Below are positions 17,075 through 26,076 of a stretch of 64,000 nucleotides of DNA, one piece after another. Position 1 is the first letter of the stretch, and every line of letters begins with the position of its first letter. Source of the DNA: Lysinibacillus fusiformis (GTDB taxonomy: Bacteria; Bacillota; Bacilli; Bacillales_A; Planococcaceae); assembly GCF_016925635.1 (NCBI RefSeq), contig NZ_CP070490.1, positions 3,416,001 through 3,480,000 on the forward strand, written 5' to 3'. The notes below the pieces were generated by a model, which ran no database searches, was not told where the DNA came from, and worked only from the letters and a program-made list of their open reading frames with translations. The translations under genes and the position numbers were made by a program.

Positions 17075-18595
17075 TTAGTCTTGATTACTTGGAAAGGCAA
17101 AGGATGAGGTAACGTCATTCCCTTGTTCTATCCATTTTTCTGAGATGGTTTTCGCTTTGGTGAAAAAACGTACTTGGTCAGGTCCAAACATATGCCCTTC
17201 ACCAAATCTTGAACGTTTCCAGCCACCAAAGTTATGATAGCCTACTGGAATAGGTATCGGTACATTGACACCTACCATACCTACTTCAATTTCAGTGGTA
17301 AACTTTCGAGCAGCTGCACCATTGTTCGTAAAGATGGTTACGCCATTCCCTAATTCATGGGCATTAATGAGGGCGATAGCTTCCTCTAGTGTTGCTACGC
17401 GCACGACATTCCGTGCAGGCCCAAAAACCTCTTGCTCGTAAATTTCCATCCCAGGCTTTACATGATCGAGTAAAGTAGGACCGAGATAGAAGCCGTTCGA
17501 TTGTTTGGCAATTTCCGGATTTCGTCCATCACAGACTAGTGTTGCGCCTTCCTCTAGGCTACGATCAATATAGCCAATAATGGCGTCCTTTGATTGCTGA
17601 GTGATGACTGGTCCAAAATCAACTTCGGCATCTGTATAGGGACCCACTTTTAATTTGGCAATTTTACTGGCAAGAATACCGACTAATTTATTGGCCGTAT
17701 CCTCACCAACAGGAATAATGGTTGAAAGTGCCATACAACGCTGAGAGGCAGCTCCATAGGCAGCCCCTAAAAAAGCATTAGCAACATGCTCTAAGTCAGC
17801 ATCTGGCATCACCACCATATTATTTTTACCGCCACCTAATGCTGTGACACGTTTCCCATGTTGAGAGGCTGTAGCATAAATGGCTTCTGCCACTGGCGTA
17901 GAGCCTACAAAGGAAATTGCTTCAATGGCTGGGTGACATAACAGCTCATGAACGGCATCTTTATCGCCATTAATAACCGTCCAAACCCCATCTGGTAAGC
18001 CTGCCTCTTTCCACAGCTCTGATAAAAATAAAGCGGAGCAAGGAACTCGCTCTGACGGCTTCAACATAACACAGTTTCCTACTGCCACCGCCATACTTGT
18101 AATCGCTAGCGGTACCATGACAGGGAAATTAAACGGCGAAATAGCTGCTACGACGCCTAATGGTTCTTTCACAGAATAGGCATTGATATGACCACCAACA
18201 TTCACAGAGTACTCTCCTTTAAGTAAATGTGGGGCATTGATGGCTAAATCAACAGATTCTAAACCCCGTGTAATTTCGCCCTTGGCATCCTCAATCGTTT
18301 TGCCACTCTCTGTACAGATCAAATCAATTAGCTCATCGATATTTTCTGTTATGAGTTGGCGGAATTTAAGGATAATTTCAGTTCGTTTCCCAACAGATAA
18401 GGCGCGCCAAGCAGGAAAAGCCGCTTGGGCAGCAGCGATCGCTTCCTGTACCTCTTGTTTTGTTGCCAAAGGAACACGAGCAATGACAGTGCCAGTGCTT
18501 GGATTGTAAACATCTGAAAACTGTCCGCTTTTTCCTAGAACTGTTTGTCCATTGATAAAATGTCCTAACTCTTGTATGTCTGTATTCGTTACCAT
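17075..18595 (-). CDS. mmsA: CoA-acylating (methyl)malonate-semialdehyde dehydrogenase
   Basis: MmsA converts malonate semialdehyde or methylmalonate semialdehyde with NAD+ and CoA to acetyl-CoA or propionyl-CoA plus CO2. The nucleophile is Cys287 in SQRCMALS. TALGGGKNN replaces the glutamate motif of ordinary aldehyde dehydrogenases, as expected for CoA-dependent members, and SPFNFPVMVPL is typical. Its 506 residues fit the family. TAGGAGG precedes the ATG, 13 bases after the aminotransferase stop, so both form one transcript. In this island it should finish degradation of beta-alanine and 3-aminoisobutyrate from uracil and thymine. An iolA role is possible in other contexts, but no inositol genes are near. 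Confidence 0.93.
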   Translation of the reverse strand: MVTNTDIQELGHFINGQTVLGKSGQFSDVYNPSTGTVIARVPLATKQEVQEAIAAAQAAFPAWRALSVGKRTEIILKFRQLITENIDELIDLICTESGKTIEDAKGEITRGLESVDLAINAPHLLKGEYSVNVGGHINAYSVKEPLGVVAAISPFNFPVMVPLAITSMAVAVGNCVMLKPSERVPCSALFLSELWKEAGLPDGVWTVINGDKDAVHELLCHPAIEAISFVGSTPVAEAIYATASQHGKRVTALGGGKNNMVVMPDADLEHVANAFLGAAYGAASQRCMALSTIIPVGEDTANKLVGILASKIAKLKVGPYTDAEVDFGPVITQQSKDAIIGYIDRSLEEGATLVCDGRNPEIAKQSNGFYLGPTLLDHVKPGMEIYEQEVFGPARNVVRVATLEEAIALINAHELGNGVTIFTNNGAAARKFTTEIEVGMVGVNVPIPIPVGYHNFGGWKRSRFGEGHMFGPDQVRFFTKAKTISEKWIEQGNDVTSSFAFPSNQD

Positions 18596-18608
18596 CTAGC
18601 TATTCCTC

Positions 18609-19970
18609 CTACAGTTTAATAGATTGTAAGGCTTGCACAAATTTTTCAACAATGAAATCCTTCTCATCTGAGGAAATAATCAGAGGAGGAGATAAGGTTA
18701 ACACATTATTGAAGCCTGCAACGGTTACACCATTTTTCCCAATGATTAACCCTTGTTCCTTACATTGTGTCATTACTTTGTTTACAAGCGTGATATCGAG
18801 TGGTGTTTTGCTGTTTTTATCTTGAACAAGTTCTATGCCAATTAATAAGCCTTTCCCTCGAATATCCCCAACATGCGGGTGCTCCTTTAATTGCTCCTGT
18901 AGGGTAGTAAGTAATGTAGCACCTAGTGCAGCAGAGTGGGCAAATAAATTTTCCTGCTCCATTATTTCAATATTTTTTAATGCGACGGCACATGCTGCTG
19001 GCGATCCACCGAACGTGTTGACATGGCGGAAAAAGTCGTATTCCTCTGTTCCTGCAAACGCCTCATAAATTTCACGTCGAACAGCTGTGGCAGACAGTGG
19101 CATATATGCACTGGTTAAGCCTTTTGCCATTGTCACGATATCAGGCTGGATGCCATAGTTTTGGAACCCAAAAGCTTTGCCTGTCCGTCCAAAACCACAA
19201 ATGACTTCATCAACAATAAGCAGTGCGCCATGCTTCTCACAAACAGCTTTGACTCCTTGTAGGTAGTTGTCATGGGGCATAATTACACCACCGCCAGTAA
19301 TGATAGGCTCCATAATGACAGCTGCTATGGAATCGGACATTTCCCAAGTCATGACATGATCGATTGCTTGGACGGATGGCAATGCACAAGGGTCCTTACT
19401 TTGAATATGGTCTTCATTAGCACGATACGAGTCAGGTGGCGTAACATGTAAAAATCCTGGTGCCAGTGGCTCATATTTATACTTTCGTTGGGCTTGTCCA
19501 GTTGCAGCTAGAGCACCCATGGAGCTACCATGATAGGCACGGTAACGCGAAATAATTTTCGTGCGATTAACGTGACCTTTTTGTTGATGATATTGTCTAG
19601 CAATTTTGAAGGCAGCCTCATTTGCCTCAGAGCCACTATTGGAGAAGAAGACGACATAATCATCACCTAATAGCTCACTAATTTTTTCACTTAATTGAAT
19701 GGCAGGGATATGCCCAACAGATAATGGTGTATACGTATTTTCCAGTAATTGCTCATAGGCAGCTTTAGCAATATCCTCTCGTCCATAGCCAACATTCACA
19801 CACCATAAACCAGCCATCGCATCTAAATAGCGTTTGCCTTCAATGTCGGTAATCCACGCGCCTTTAGAGGATTGCACAATCATCGTTGCATTTGGATTAT
19901 ATGGCTTCATTGAGTGCCATACAAATTGTTCATCTTTTACTTGCCAATTGGGACTTGTAACATTTGTCAC
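18609..19970 (-). CDS. class III aminotransferase, probable beta-alanine/3-aminoisobutyrate--pyruvate transaminase
   Basis: This PLP enzyme of the omega-amino acid transaminase group has 453 residues. The Schiff-base lysine is Lys283 in MAKGLTSAYMPL, and Asp254 in VDEVICGFGRTG contacts the pyridine nitrogen. NSGSEANEAAFKIARQY and YHGSSMGALAATG are class III features. The start is GTG at 19970 with GAAGGAG seven bases upstream. Directly upstream of mmsA and beside the pyrimidine genes, its likely substrate is beta-alanine or 3-aminoisobutyrate, giving the semialdehyde for MmsA. The specificity is inferred from context; a generic omega-amino acid substrate is the alternative. Confidence 0.9.
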   Translation of the reverse strand: MTNVTSPNWQVKDEQFVWHSMKPYNPNATMIVQSSKGAWITDIEGKRYLDAMAGLWCVNVGYGREDIAKAAYEQLLENTYTPLSVGHIPAIQLSEKISELLGDDYVVFFSNSGSEANEAAFKIARQYHQQKGHVNRTKIISRYRAYHGSSMGALAATGQAQRKYKYEPLAPGFLHVTPPDSYRANEDHIQSKDPCALPSVQAIDHVMTWEMSDSIAAVIMEPIITGGGVIMPHDNYLQGVKAVCEKHGALLIVDEVICGFGRTGKAFGFQNYGIQPDIVTMAKGLTSAYMPLSATAVRREIYEAFAGTEEYDFFRHVNTFGGSPAACAVALKNIEIMEQENLFAHSAALGATLLTTLQEQLKEHPHVGDIRGKGLLIGIELVQDKNSKTPLDITLVNKVMTQCKEQGLIIGKNGVTVAGFNNVLTLSPPLIISSDEKDFIVEKFVQALQSIKL

Positions 19971-20142
19971 GAAGCTTCACTCCTTCTAAACAGGTAGTTG
20001 ATTAGCATGCATATGTTTTCGTCAGATGTGGACAACAAAAATGCACAGTCGACCCCATTTGTACTTTATATGTATGCTTCAAGTATTTTAGAAGGAGTAT
20101 TTAATGAGAAAGAAAATTCAGTTAATTTAAAAGTTTGACATG

Positions 20143-21312
20143 CTATTGATGCATTAAGACATCCTCTATTAAAAAAGCAATATACAAATTAGTCTTCGTA
20201 AAGGGATTGCTTAAGTCCATATCCAATAGCATTTCAATTTTCTTAATTTTATAAAGGACCGTGTTACGATGGATAAATTGACGTTCACTAATCCTGCTTG
20301 TACTGCCATTTTCCTCTACAAATATGCGTAAAAAAGGTACATAGTCTGTGCCATGTAATTCATCATAGCGATAGAGCTGTCCTAAAATATCCTGACTGAA
20401 GGACTTCATCAGGGGCTGGTTTTGCACAGCCATCAATATTTTATAGGCACCGATTTCTTTGTATTTATATAAATAACGATTGTTATGAAGCTGTGCTAAA
20501 TGAATGACAGTTAAGGATTCATCATAGCTTTGGCGAACTTTTTCTAGCTCTTTATGATAGTTACCTTTACCGATAATAATATCCAAGTAACCATTTTTTA
20601 AGATGATTTTTTCATAGATTTCTTCCACGACTTTTGAGAAGGGTATATTTGGTGTATTGATTTGTGCTTTATCAATTAAAAAGATGAGGTGATTTTTATG
20701 CTTTAATTTTAAGAAGCGTTGATAGCGATTTTGAAAAGCGAATTGGATCATGACTTCGTAACGGTCAATAGCCGCTTGGGTGCCAATGGTTGTACATGTT
20801 ATGATCGCTAATTCTCTTCCTTGAGGAAATCCTAGCTGTGCTAGTTGATCTTTCATTGTGTTAGCGTTTTGTTTGTACTGAAATAGTAGATTGAAAAGAA
20901 CCTTTTCTTCGATAGAAAGCTCTTGATGATGGTTGGCAATAAATTGAAAGGTAGTTTTTAATAGATCGGCAATGCGATAATTCCATGGCATTTGAAAAAT
21001 AGGGAAATCATGTTGATTGGCAAAAGAGATGACGGCTTCTGGAATATTAGGAATGAATGGTCCTGTATTAATGATAAAGCCAGCTACTTTTTTTGTGTAT
21101 GCCTGTTTGACAAGCTGTTCCAAGGAATCTTGCTGTGCATCTAAATTAATGCCTGTTGTGACGACCAATTCATTGGGTCTACAAAACATGATTAAATCAC
21201 TGCTTTCCACAACATTAATACCAGTAACTCTGCGATACGTACCACTATGTCCAGCGACTAATGTGAGCATTGGGAATTGAACTCCCTCTACAATTTTACG
21301 AATCGTCCCCAT
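20143..21312 (-). CDS. PucR-family transcriptional regulator
   Basis: This 389-residue regulator has an N-terminal PucR-type purine-catabolism sensing domain (about residues 8-125, including VVESSDLIMFCRPNELVVTTG), a central GGDEF-like linker region and a C-terminal PucR helix-turn-helix (RQFIHRNTVLYKIKKIE). A run of G's precedes the ATG. It lies between the minus-strand aminotransferase-mmsA pair and the plus-strand pyrimidine genes, so it is the natural local regulator of both arms. The effector is presumably a pyrimidine or a degradation intermediate, which is inference. Confidence 0.88.
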   Translation of the reverse strand: MGTIRKIVEGVQFPMLTLVAGHSGTYRRVTGINVVESSDLIMFCRPNELVVTTGINLDAQQDSLEQLVKQAYTKKVAGFIINTGPFIPNIPEAVISFANQHDFPIFQMPWNYRIADLLKTTFQFIANHHQELSIEEKVLFNLLFQYKQNANTMKDQLAQLGFPQGRELAIITCTTIGTQAAIDRYEVMIQFAFQNRYQRFLKLKHKNHLIFLIDKAQINTPNIPFSKVVEEIYEKIILKNGYLDIIIGKGNYHKELEKVRQSYDESLTVIHLAQLHNNRYLYKYKEIGAYKILMAVQNQPLMKSFSQDILGQLYRYDELHGTDYVPFLRIFVEENGSTSRISERQFIHRNTVLYKIKKIEMLLDMDLSNPFTKTNLYIAFLIEDVLMHQ

Positions 21313-21353
21313 ACTTCCCCCCCCTTAATTATGAACATAACTTACCATATATG

Positions 21354-21369
21354 ATGTGCAGTTGCACAT
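21354..21369. promoter_or_regulatory. palindromic candidate operator of the pyrimidine island
   Basis: ATGTGCA-GT-TGCACAT is a perfect 7-bp inverted repeat with a two-base spacer in the pucR/carbamoylase intergenic region. Its right arm contains TTGCAC, usable as a -35 box with a TATATC at 21383-21388 as a rough -10. A regulator bound here would cover that promoter. A single TGCACA also occurs at 20042-20047 upstream of the aminotransferase. Confidence 0.45.
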
Positions 21370-21453
21370 ATTTTTTTAGTGTTATATCCATATCTCACAA
21401 ATTTTATCTATTTTAGAATGTTTATTAACTACTGTGAAAGAGAGGACTTGCAT

Positions 21454-22698
21454 ATGTATAAATGTAATAGTAGACGATTGCAAGAGTTAATTGAACAATT
21501 TAGTCAATTTGGGGCCACTGAAAATGGTGGCGTCACACGTTTGTCTCTTTCGAATGAGGATGTTCTAGCAAGAAACTATTTTTGTGAATGTTGCAAAGCG
21601 TTAGGAATGGATATTCAGGTGGATGATATGGGCAATATGTACGCCACTCTTCCTGGTAAGAAGAATGTGCCACCCATTGTCATGGGTTCCCATCTAGATT
21701 CAGTTGAAAAAGGTGGAAGATTTGATGGCGTGTTAGGTGTACTAACAGCGATTGAGGCCATTCGAACAATAAAGGAAAATGATATTGAAGTGGACATCCC
21801 ACTCATGATTGTCAATTTCACGAATGAAGAGGGGGCACGTTTTGATCCAGCCATGATGAGTTCTGGGGTCATCACCTCGAAATTCGACAAAGAAAAAATG
21901 CTGCAATCCACAGATAAACATGGCATTCGTTTTCAAGAAGCGTTACAAGCAAGTGGCTATGAGGGAGAGCAAGCCAATCGTCTGAAGGAAGCACTTGCTT
22001 ATATTGAATTGCATATTGAACAAGGGCCAGTACTAGAGGCAAAACAACTGGAAATTGGTGTGGTAGAGGGTGTACTCGGTATGGTTTGCTACGAAATTAC
22101 CATTACAGGACAATCAAATCATGCAGGTACAACACCAATGTCAATGCGTAAAGACCCGATGATTGTGGCATCGACCATCATTACAGAGCTACATGAACAA
22201 TTAGGAAAAATTGATGAACAACTTGTTTTTACCTTTGGTCGTATGAATGTTTCCCCGAATATTCATACCGTCATCCCAAATAAGGTGACATTTACAATTG
22301 ATTCTCGTCACCAAAAACCAGAGGTCATGCAACAGGTTGAGGATATTCTCAACGCGCTTCCAGAAACAGCAGGTGGATGCCATATTCAGCCTGTCAAGTT
22401 GTGGGGCAGGGATACCGTGTATTTTGATAGTGCGATTTGCAATGAAATAGAAAGAGCTTGTCAAAGCTTTGGCTATTCAGCGCATCGAATGTTTAGCGGC
22501 GCTGGACATGATGCGCAGTATATGGCAAGTATGGTTCCTTCCGCGATGATTTTTGTTCCAAGTATTCAAGGCAAGAGTCATTGTGAGGAAGAGGAAACAG
22601 CCTTTGAGGATTGTGCAAAGGGCGCAGATATTTTACTAGAAACGGTGTTAACGCTACAAACGAAGTTTAGTATGGGCGAAACATATACACTGCATTAA
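21454..22698 (+). CDS. M20-family Zn-dependent carbamoylase, probable N-carbamoyl-beta-alanine amidohydrolase
   Basis: The enzyme should hydrolyse N-carbamoyl-beta-alanine to beta-alanine, ammonia and CO2, the third step of reductive pyrimidine breakdown. Metal ligands are visible in GSHLDSVEKGGRFDGVLG, NFTNEEGARF, HIEQGPVLE and SGAGHDAQYM, and the dimerisation lid has GQSNHAGTTPMSMRKDP, all characteristic of the hydantoinase/carbamoylase branch. ATG 21454 with AGAGAGG gives 414 residues, the usual length; a GTG at 21379 in the same frame lies in the promoter and is rejected. It is the first gene of the plus-strand operon and precedes dihydropyrimidinase by 44 bases. Confidence 0.9.
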   Translation: MYKCNSRRLQELIEQFSQFGATENGGVTRLSLSNEDVLARNYFCECCKALGMDIQVDDMGNMYATLPGKKNVPPIVMGSHLDSVEKGGRFDGVLGVLTAIEAIRTIKENDIEVDIPLMIVNFTNEEGARFDPAMMSSGVITSKFDKEKMLQSTDKHGIRFQEALQASGYEGEQANRLKEALAYIELHIEQGPVLEAKQLEIGVVEGVLGMVCYEITITGQSNHAGTTPMSMRKDPMIVASTIITELHEQLGKIDEQLVFTFGRMNVSPNIHTVIPNKVTFTIDSRHQKPEVMQQVEDILNALPETAGGCHIQPVKLWGRDTVYFDSAICNEIERACQSFGYSAHRMFSGAGHDAQYMASMVPSAMIFVPSIQGKSHCEEEETAFEDCAKGADILLETVLTLQTKFSMGETYTLH

Positions 22699-22742
22699 CT
22701 ATCAAGCATTCTCTAATTTTGCGATGAAGGGTGAGAGGCATA

Positions 22743-24146
22743 ATGAAAAAAATCATTAAAGGTGGACGAGTAGCAACGGCTGCTGATGTATATGAGGCAG
22801 ATATTTTAATTGATAACGGTAAAATTGTTCAAATTGGCCGAAATTTAACGGATGCTGGCGCTGAAATTATTGATGCTACAGGCAAGTATGTATTACCTGG
22901 TGGCATTGATCCCCATACGCATTTAGACATGCCATTCAATAATACGGTGACAGATGATGATTGGAAATCAGGCACCATTGCAGCGGCTTTTGGTGGGACA
23001 ACGACTATTTTAGATTTTTGTTTAACAGCAGGGGAAGAAAAATTATCGGCAGCGGTAGAAAAATGGCATGACAAGGCAAAAGGAAAGTCAGCTATTGACT
23101 ATGGCTTCCACTTAATGATTGGTGAATTAACACCTGAAACCGAAGCCGAATTACCACAACTATTGGAGCAAGAGGGCATTACTTCTGTCAAGGTCTTCAT
23201 GGCTTATGCAAAAGAATTCCAAGCGACAGATCGTACACTATTTAAAGCCTTTAAAATCGCCAAGGATCTTGGTGCGATAGTGATGGTCCATTGTGAAAAT
23301 GGCTCTGTTATTGATGAGCTAGTAGAGGAAGCAAGACGTGCAGGACATAAGGAACCAATCTATCATGCACTGACTCGTCCTGCAGAATTGGAAGGCGAGG
23401 CAACAAAACGTGCCATCGAATTAGCCCATATAGCTGGTGCGAAGCTCTATGTGGTGCATGTGACATGTAAAGAAGCGGTAGATGAAATTATTGCTGCCCG
23501 TGAAAAGGGCTATGATGTCTATGGTGAAACTTGTCCACCGTATTTAACACTCGATCAATCAGCATTAGCACAGCCAGGCTTTGAGGGAGCGAAATATGTT
23601 TGGTCACCTCCACTTCGTCCTAAATATCATCAAGAACATTTATGGCATGCCTTAAAGGCAAAACAGCTACAAACGATTGGCTCAGACCAATGCTCCTTTA
23701 GCTTTAAGGGTAAAAAGCAGCTAGGCTTAAATGACTTCTCAAAAATTCCGAATGGCGGGCCATTTATTGAAGACCGCTTCAGTATTTTATATTCAGAGGG
23801 CGTGGCAAAAGGTAGAATTTCCATCAATGAATTTGTTGATATGATCTCTACTAGTGCCGCAAAGATATTTGGTTTATTCCCGCAAAAAGGAACAATTGCA
23901 ATTGGTTCAGATGCGGATATCGTCATTTTTGACCCAGAGGCACAGCGCCAAATTTCGGCTAAAACACATCATATGAATGTGGACTATAACCCATATGAGG
24001 GCTGGGAGGTAACAGGTGAGCCTGTTAGTGTACTCGTACGTGGGGAATATGTCATTAAAAATAAAGAATTTGTAGGCGTACTTGGCAGTGGGCGATACAT
24101 TAAACGTCCATTAAAAACAGTAGCTGCGGAAGCACTTAATATTTAG
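22743..24146 (+). CDS. hydA: dihydropyrimidinase (D-hydantoinase)
   Basis: This amidohydrolase opens the ring of dihydrouracil or dihydrothymine to the N-carbamoyl amino acid. Zinc ligands are His58 and His60 in DPHTHLDM, the carbamylated Lys150 in TSVKVFMAYAK, and histidines in VMVHCENG and VVHVTC; Asp lies in IGSDQCSF. The preferred start is ATG 22743 (467 residues) with AAGGGTGAG upstream, rather than GTG 22731. It is flanked by the carbamoylase and by preT. Hydantoin hydrolysis is the classical side activity. Confidence 0.93.
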   Translation: MKKIIKGGRVATAADVYEADILIDNGKIVQIGRNLTDAGAEIIDATGKYVLPGGIDPHTHLDMPFNNTVTDDDWKSGTIAAAFGGTTTILDFCLTAGEEKLSAAVEKWHDKAKGKSAIDYGFHLMIGELTPETEAELPQLLEQEGITSVKVFMAYAKEFQATDRTLFKAFKIAKDLGAIVMVHCENGSVIDELVEEARRAGHKEPIYHALTRPAELEGEATKRAIELAHIAGAKLYVVHVTCKEAVDEIIAAREKGYDVYGETCPPYLTLDQSALAQPGFEGAKYVWSPPLRPKYHQEHLWHALKAKQLQTIGSDQCSFSFKGKKQLGLNDFSKIPNGGPFIEDRFSILYSEGVAKGRISINEFVDMISTSAAKIFGLFPQKGTIAIGSDADIVIFDPEAQRQISAKTHHMNVDYNPYEGWEVTGEPVSVLVRGEYVIKNKEFVGVLGSGRYIKRPLKTVAAEALNI

Positions 24147-24246
24147 CTTCCTACAGGGATAGGACCGATTGTTTTGACTGGAGAGCAAAGCAATCGGTCT
24201 AGTAATTAGAGTACGGAAAAAATGAACACATGAGGGGGATGTGGAA

Positions 24247-25614
24247 ATGGTTCCGATTCAAGAGAATGCGATGACCATGCAGCTTAGACGTAATTTTGTG
24301 GAATTAAAAGGCAAGATGACAAAGAATGAGGCTATTGAGGAAGCCAATCGTTGTCTATATTGCTATGACGCACCATGTATTAAAGCATGTCCAACAAGTA
24401 TTCAAATCCCAAATTTCATAAAAAAAATTGCATCCGGTAATATGAAGGGTTCAGCTACGACTATATTAGAAGCAAACCCAATTGGTGCAAGCTGTGCAAG
24501 AGTTTGTCCAACGGAAGAACTGTGTGAAGGGGCGTGTGTCTTAAATTCTTCAACAAAGCCAATTAAAATTGGTGAGTTACAACGCTATGCAACGGATTGG
24601 GCAATGGAAACCAATGCTCAGCTATTTAAACCAGGGTCATATAATGGTCAGAAAGTAGCCATTGTTGGGGCAGGTCCTGCTGGTTTGTCGGCAGCGCGTG
24701 AACTCAGTCGCTTAGGCTACCAAGTAACGATCTATGAGGCTGAAGCGAAGGCTGGGGGCTTAGGAAGCTATGGAATTGTAGCGTTCCGATTGCCAAATGA
24801 TGTCGTAGATTGGGAAGTAGAGCAGATTGAACAGCTTGGTGTGGACATACAAACGAACACAGCTGTAGGTGTGGATATTTCTGCTGCTGAAATTTTGGCG
24901 CACTATGACAGTGTTATTTTAGCTGTCGGCATGGGTGCTGTCCCGAATCTGGGCATTGATGGGGAAGATTTAGAAGGGGTACATGATGCCATTGAGTTTA
25001 TTCGAAAAACAAAAATGGGACCGCTTACAAATGATATTGTAGGGAAACGAGTAGCTGTAATCGGTGCTGGAAATACGGCTATTGATGGTGCTACAAGTGC
25101 GGTACGCTTAGGAGCAGACAATGTACAAATTCTTTATCGCAGAACACAAAAAGAAATGACGGCATACAAATTTGAGTATGAATTTGCCAAGCAGGACGGC
25201 GTGGAATTTAAATGGCTAACGGCACCAAAGAAAATTATCGGCAATGAAGCAGGAAAGGTGACAGGCATTGAATGTGTGAAAATGAAGCTTGGTGAGGTGG
25301 GTCCTGATGGTCGACAACGCCCAGAAGAAGTAAAGGGCTCCAATTTTATCATTGAAGTGGATGCTGTTATTAAAGCCATTGGGCAAACTCGTTTCGTATC
25401 GTTAATTGAAGCCTTTGGTTTAGCTCATACAAATGGTGTCGTCGATATTGATGAGACAACAATGCAAACGTCCAATGACAAGGTATTTGCATGTGGAGAT
25501 GTTGTCTTTGGCAATGGACAGGGTGAAGCGATGGTAGTGACCGCTGTGCAACAAGGCAAAGATGCAGCATACAAGATTCATGAACGTTTAAGAAAACCAA
25601 GTGAGATTGCATAA
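24247..25614 (+). CDS. preT: NAD-dependent dihydropyrimidine dehydrogenase subunit PreT
   Basis: PreT is the FAD-containing electron-transfer subunit that passes electrons between NAD(H) and PreA for reduction of uracil or thymine. An N-terminal Fe-S domain has CLYCYDAPCIKACP and CARVCPTEELCEGAC. Two Rossmann motifs follow, VAIVGAGPAGLSAA (FAD) and VAVIGAGNTAID (NAD(P)). ATG 24247 has GAGGGGG nine bases upstream; GTG 24241 is too close to that site. Its 455 residues are slightly longer than E. coli PreT (about 410). Unlike E. coli, preT and preA are separated by 462 bases holding a triplicated repeat that starts exactly at the preT stop codon. Confidence 0.93.
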   Translation: MVPIQENAMTMQLRRNFVELKGKMTKNEAIEEANRCLYCYDAPCIKACPTSIQIPNFIKKIASGNMKGSATTILEANPIGASCARVCPTEELCEGACVLNSSTKPIKIGELQRYATDWAMETNAQLFKPGSYNGQKVAIVGAGPAGLSAARELSRLGYQVTIYEAEAKAGGLGSYGIVAFRLPNDVVDWEVEQIEQLGVDIQTNTAVGVDISAAEILAHYDSVILAVGMGAVPNLGIDGEDLEGVHDAIEFIRKTKMGPLTNDIVGKRVAVIGAGNTAIDGATSAVRLGADNVQILYRRTQKEMTAYKFEYEFAKQDGVEFKWLTAPKKIIGNEAGKVTGIECVKMKLGEVGPDGRQRPEEVKGSNFIIEVDAVIKAIGQTRFVSLIEAFGLAHTNGVVDIDETTMQTSNDKVFACGDVVFGNGQGEAMVVTAVQQGKDAAYKIHERLRKPSEIA

Positions 25615-26013
25615 AGTGAACCTTCAATCAGTGGAGGCTCTTCATCCTCCACTGATTGTTAGTTTCACCAATCGGGTTTTTACAGGCTGTTAATACCCCA
25701 TCTGAATGATTTTATAATATCTTACATTTTGAAGTGTTGGTCTTACAGCCTGTTAATACGGGATAAAGTGAACCTTCAATCAGTGGAGGTTTTTCATCCT
25801 CCACTGATTGTTAGTTTCACCAATCGGGTTTTTACAGGCTGTTAATACCCCATCTGAATGAATTTTTATTATCTTACATTTTGAAGTGTTGGTCTTACAG
25901 CCTGTTAATACGGGATAAAGTGAACCTTCAGTGGAGGTTTTTCATCCTCCAGTGATTGTTAGTTTCACCAATCGGGTTTTTACAGGCTGCTGAACTTGGA
26001 GGTCTTACAGCCT
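25611..26013 (+). repeat. 152-bp tandem repeat, 2.6 copies, structured, between preT and preA
   Basis: Copies begin at 25611, 25763 and 25915, exactly 152 bases apart, and the third is shortened. Each starts with ATAAAGTGAACCTTCA; in copy 1 this includes the preT stop codon. Each contains a strong stem: in copy 1 CAATCAGTGGAGG (25625-25637) pairs with CCTCCACTGATTG (25646-25658). A second pairing, ACAGGCTGT with ACAGCCTGT, encloses about 65 bases in copies 1 and 2 and only about 18 in copy 3. No T-run follows the main stem, so it does not look like a simple terminator. It may set the ratio of PreT to PreA mRNA. Confidence 0.9.
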
Positions 26014-26076
26014 ATACCTGACGCTATGCTTTCAGTACAAAAAAGATTGTTAGTAAGGGATAGAGGGGGAACTTAC

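Noticed and set aside
20103-20129. Eight-codon ORF with GAAGGAG site between aminotransferase and pucR
   Set aside because: No gene lies downstream on that strand for it to control, so it is probably chance.
25611-26013. Tandem riboswitch or T-box between preT and preA
   Set aside because: No conserved T-box, purine, THF or other aptamer core could be recognised; only repeated stems are visible.
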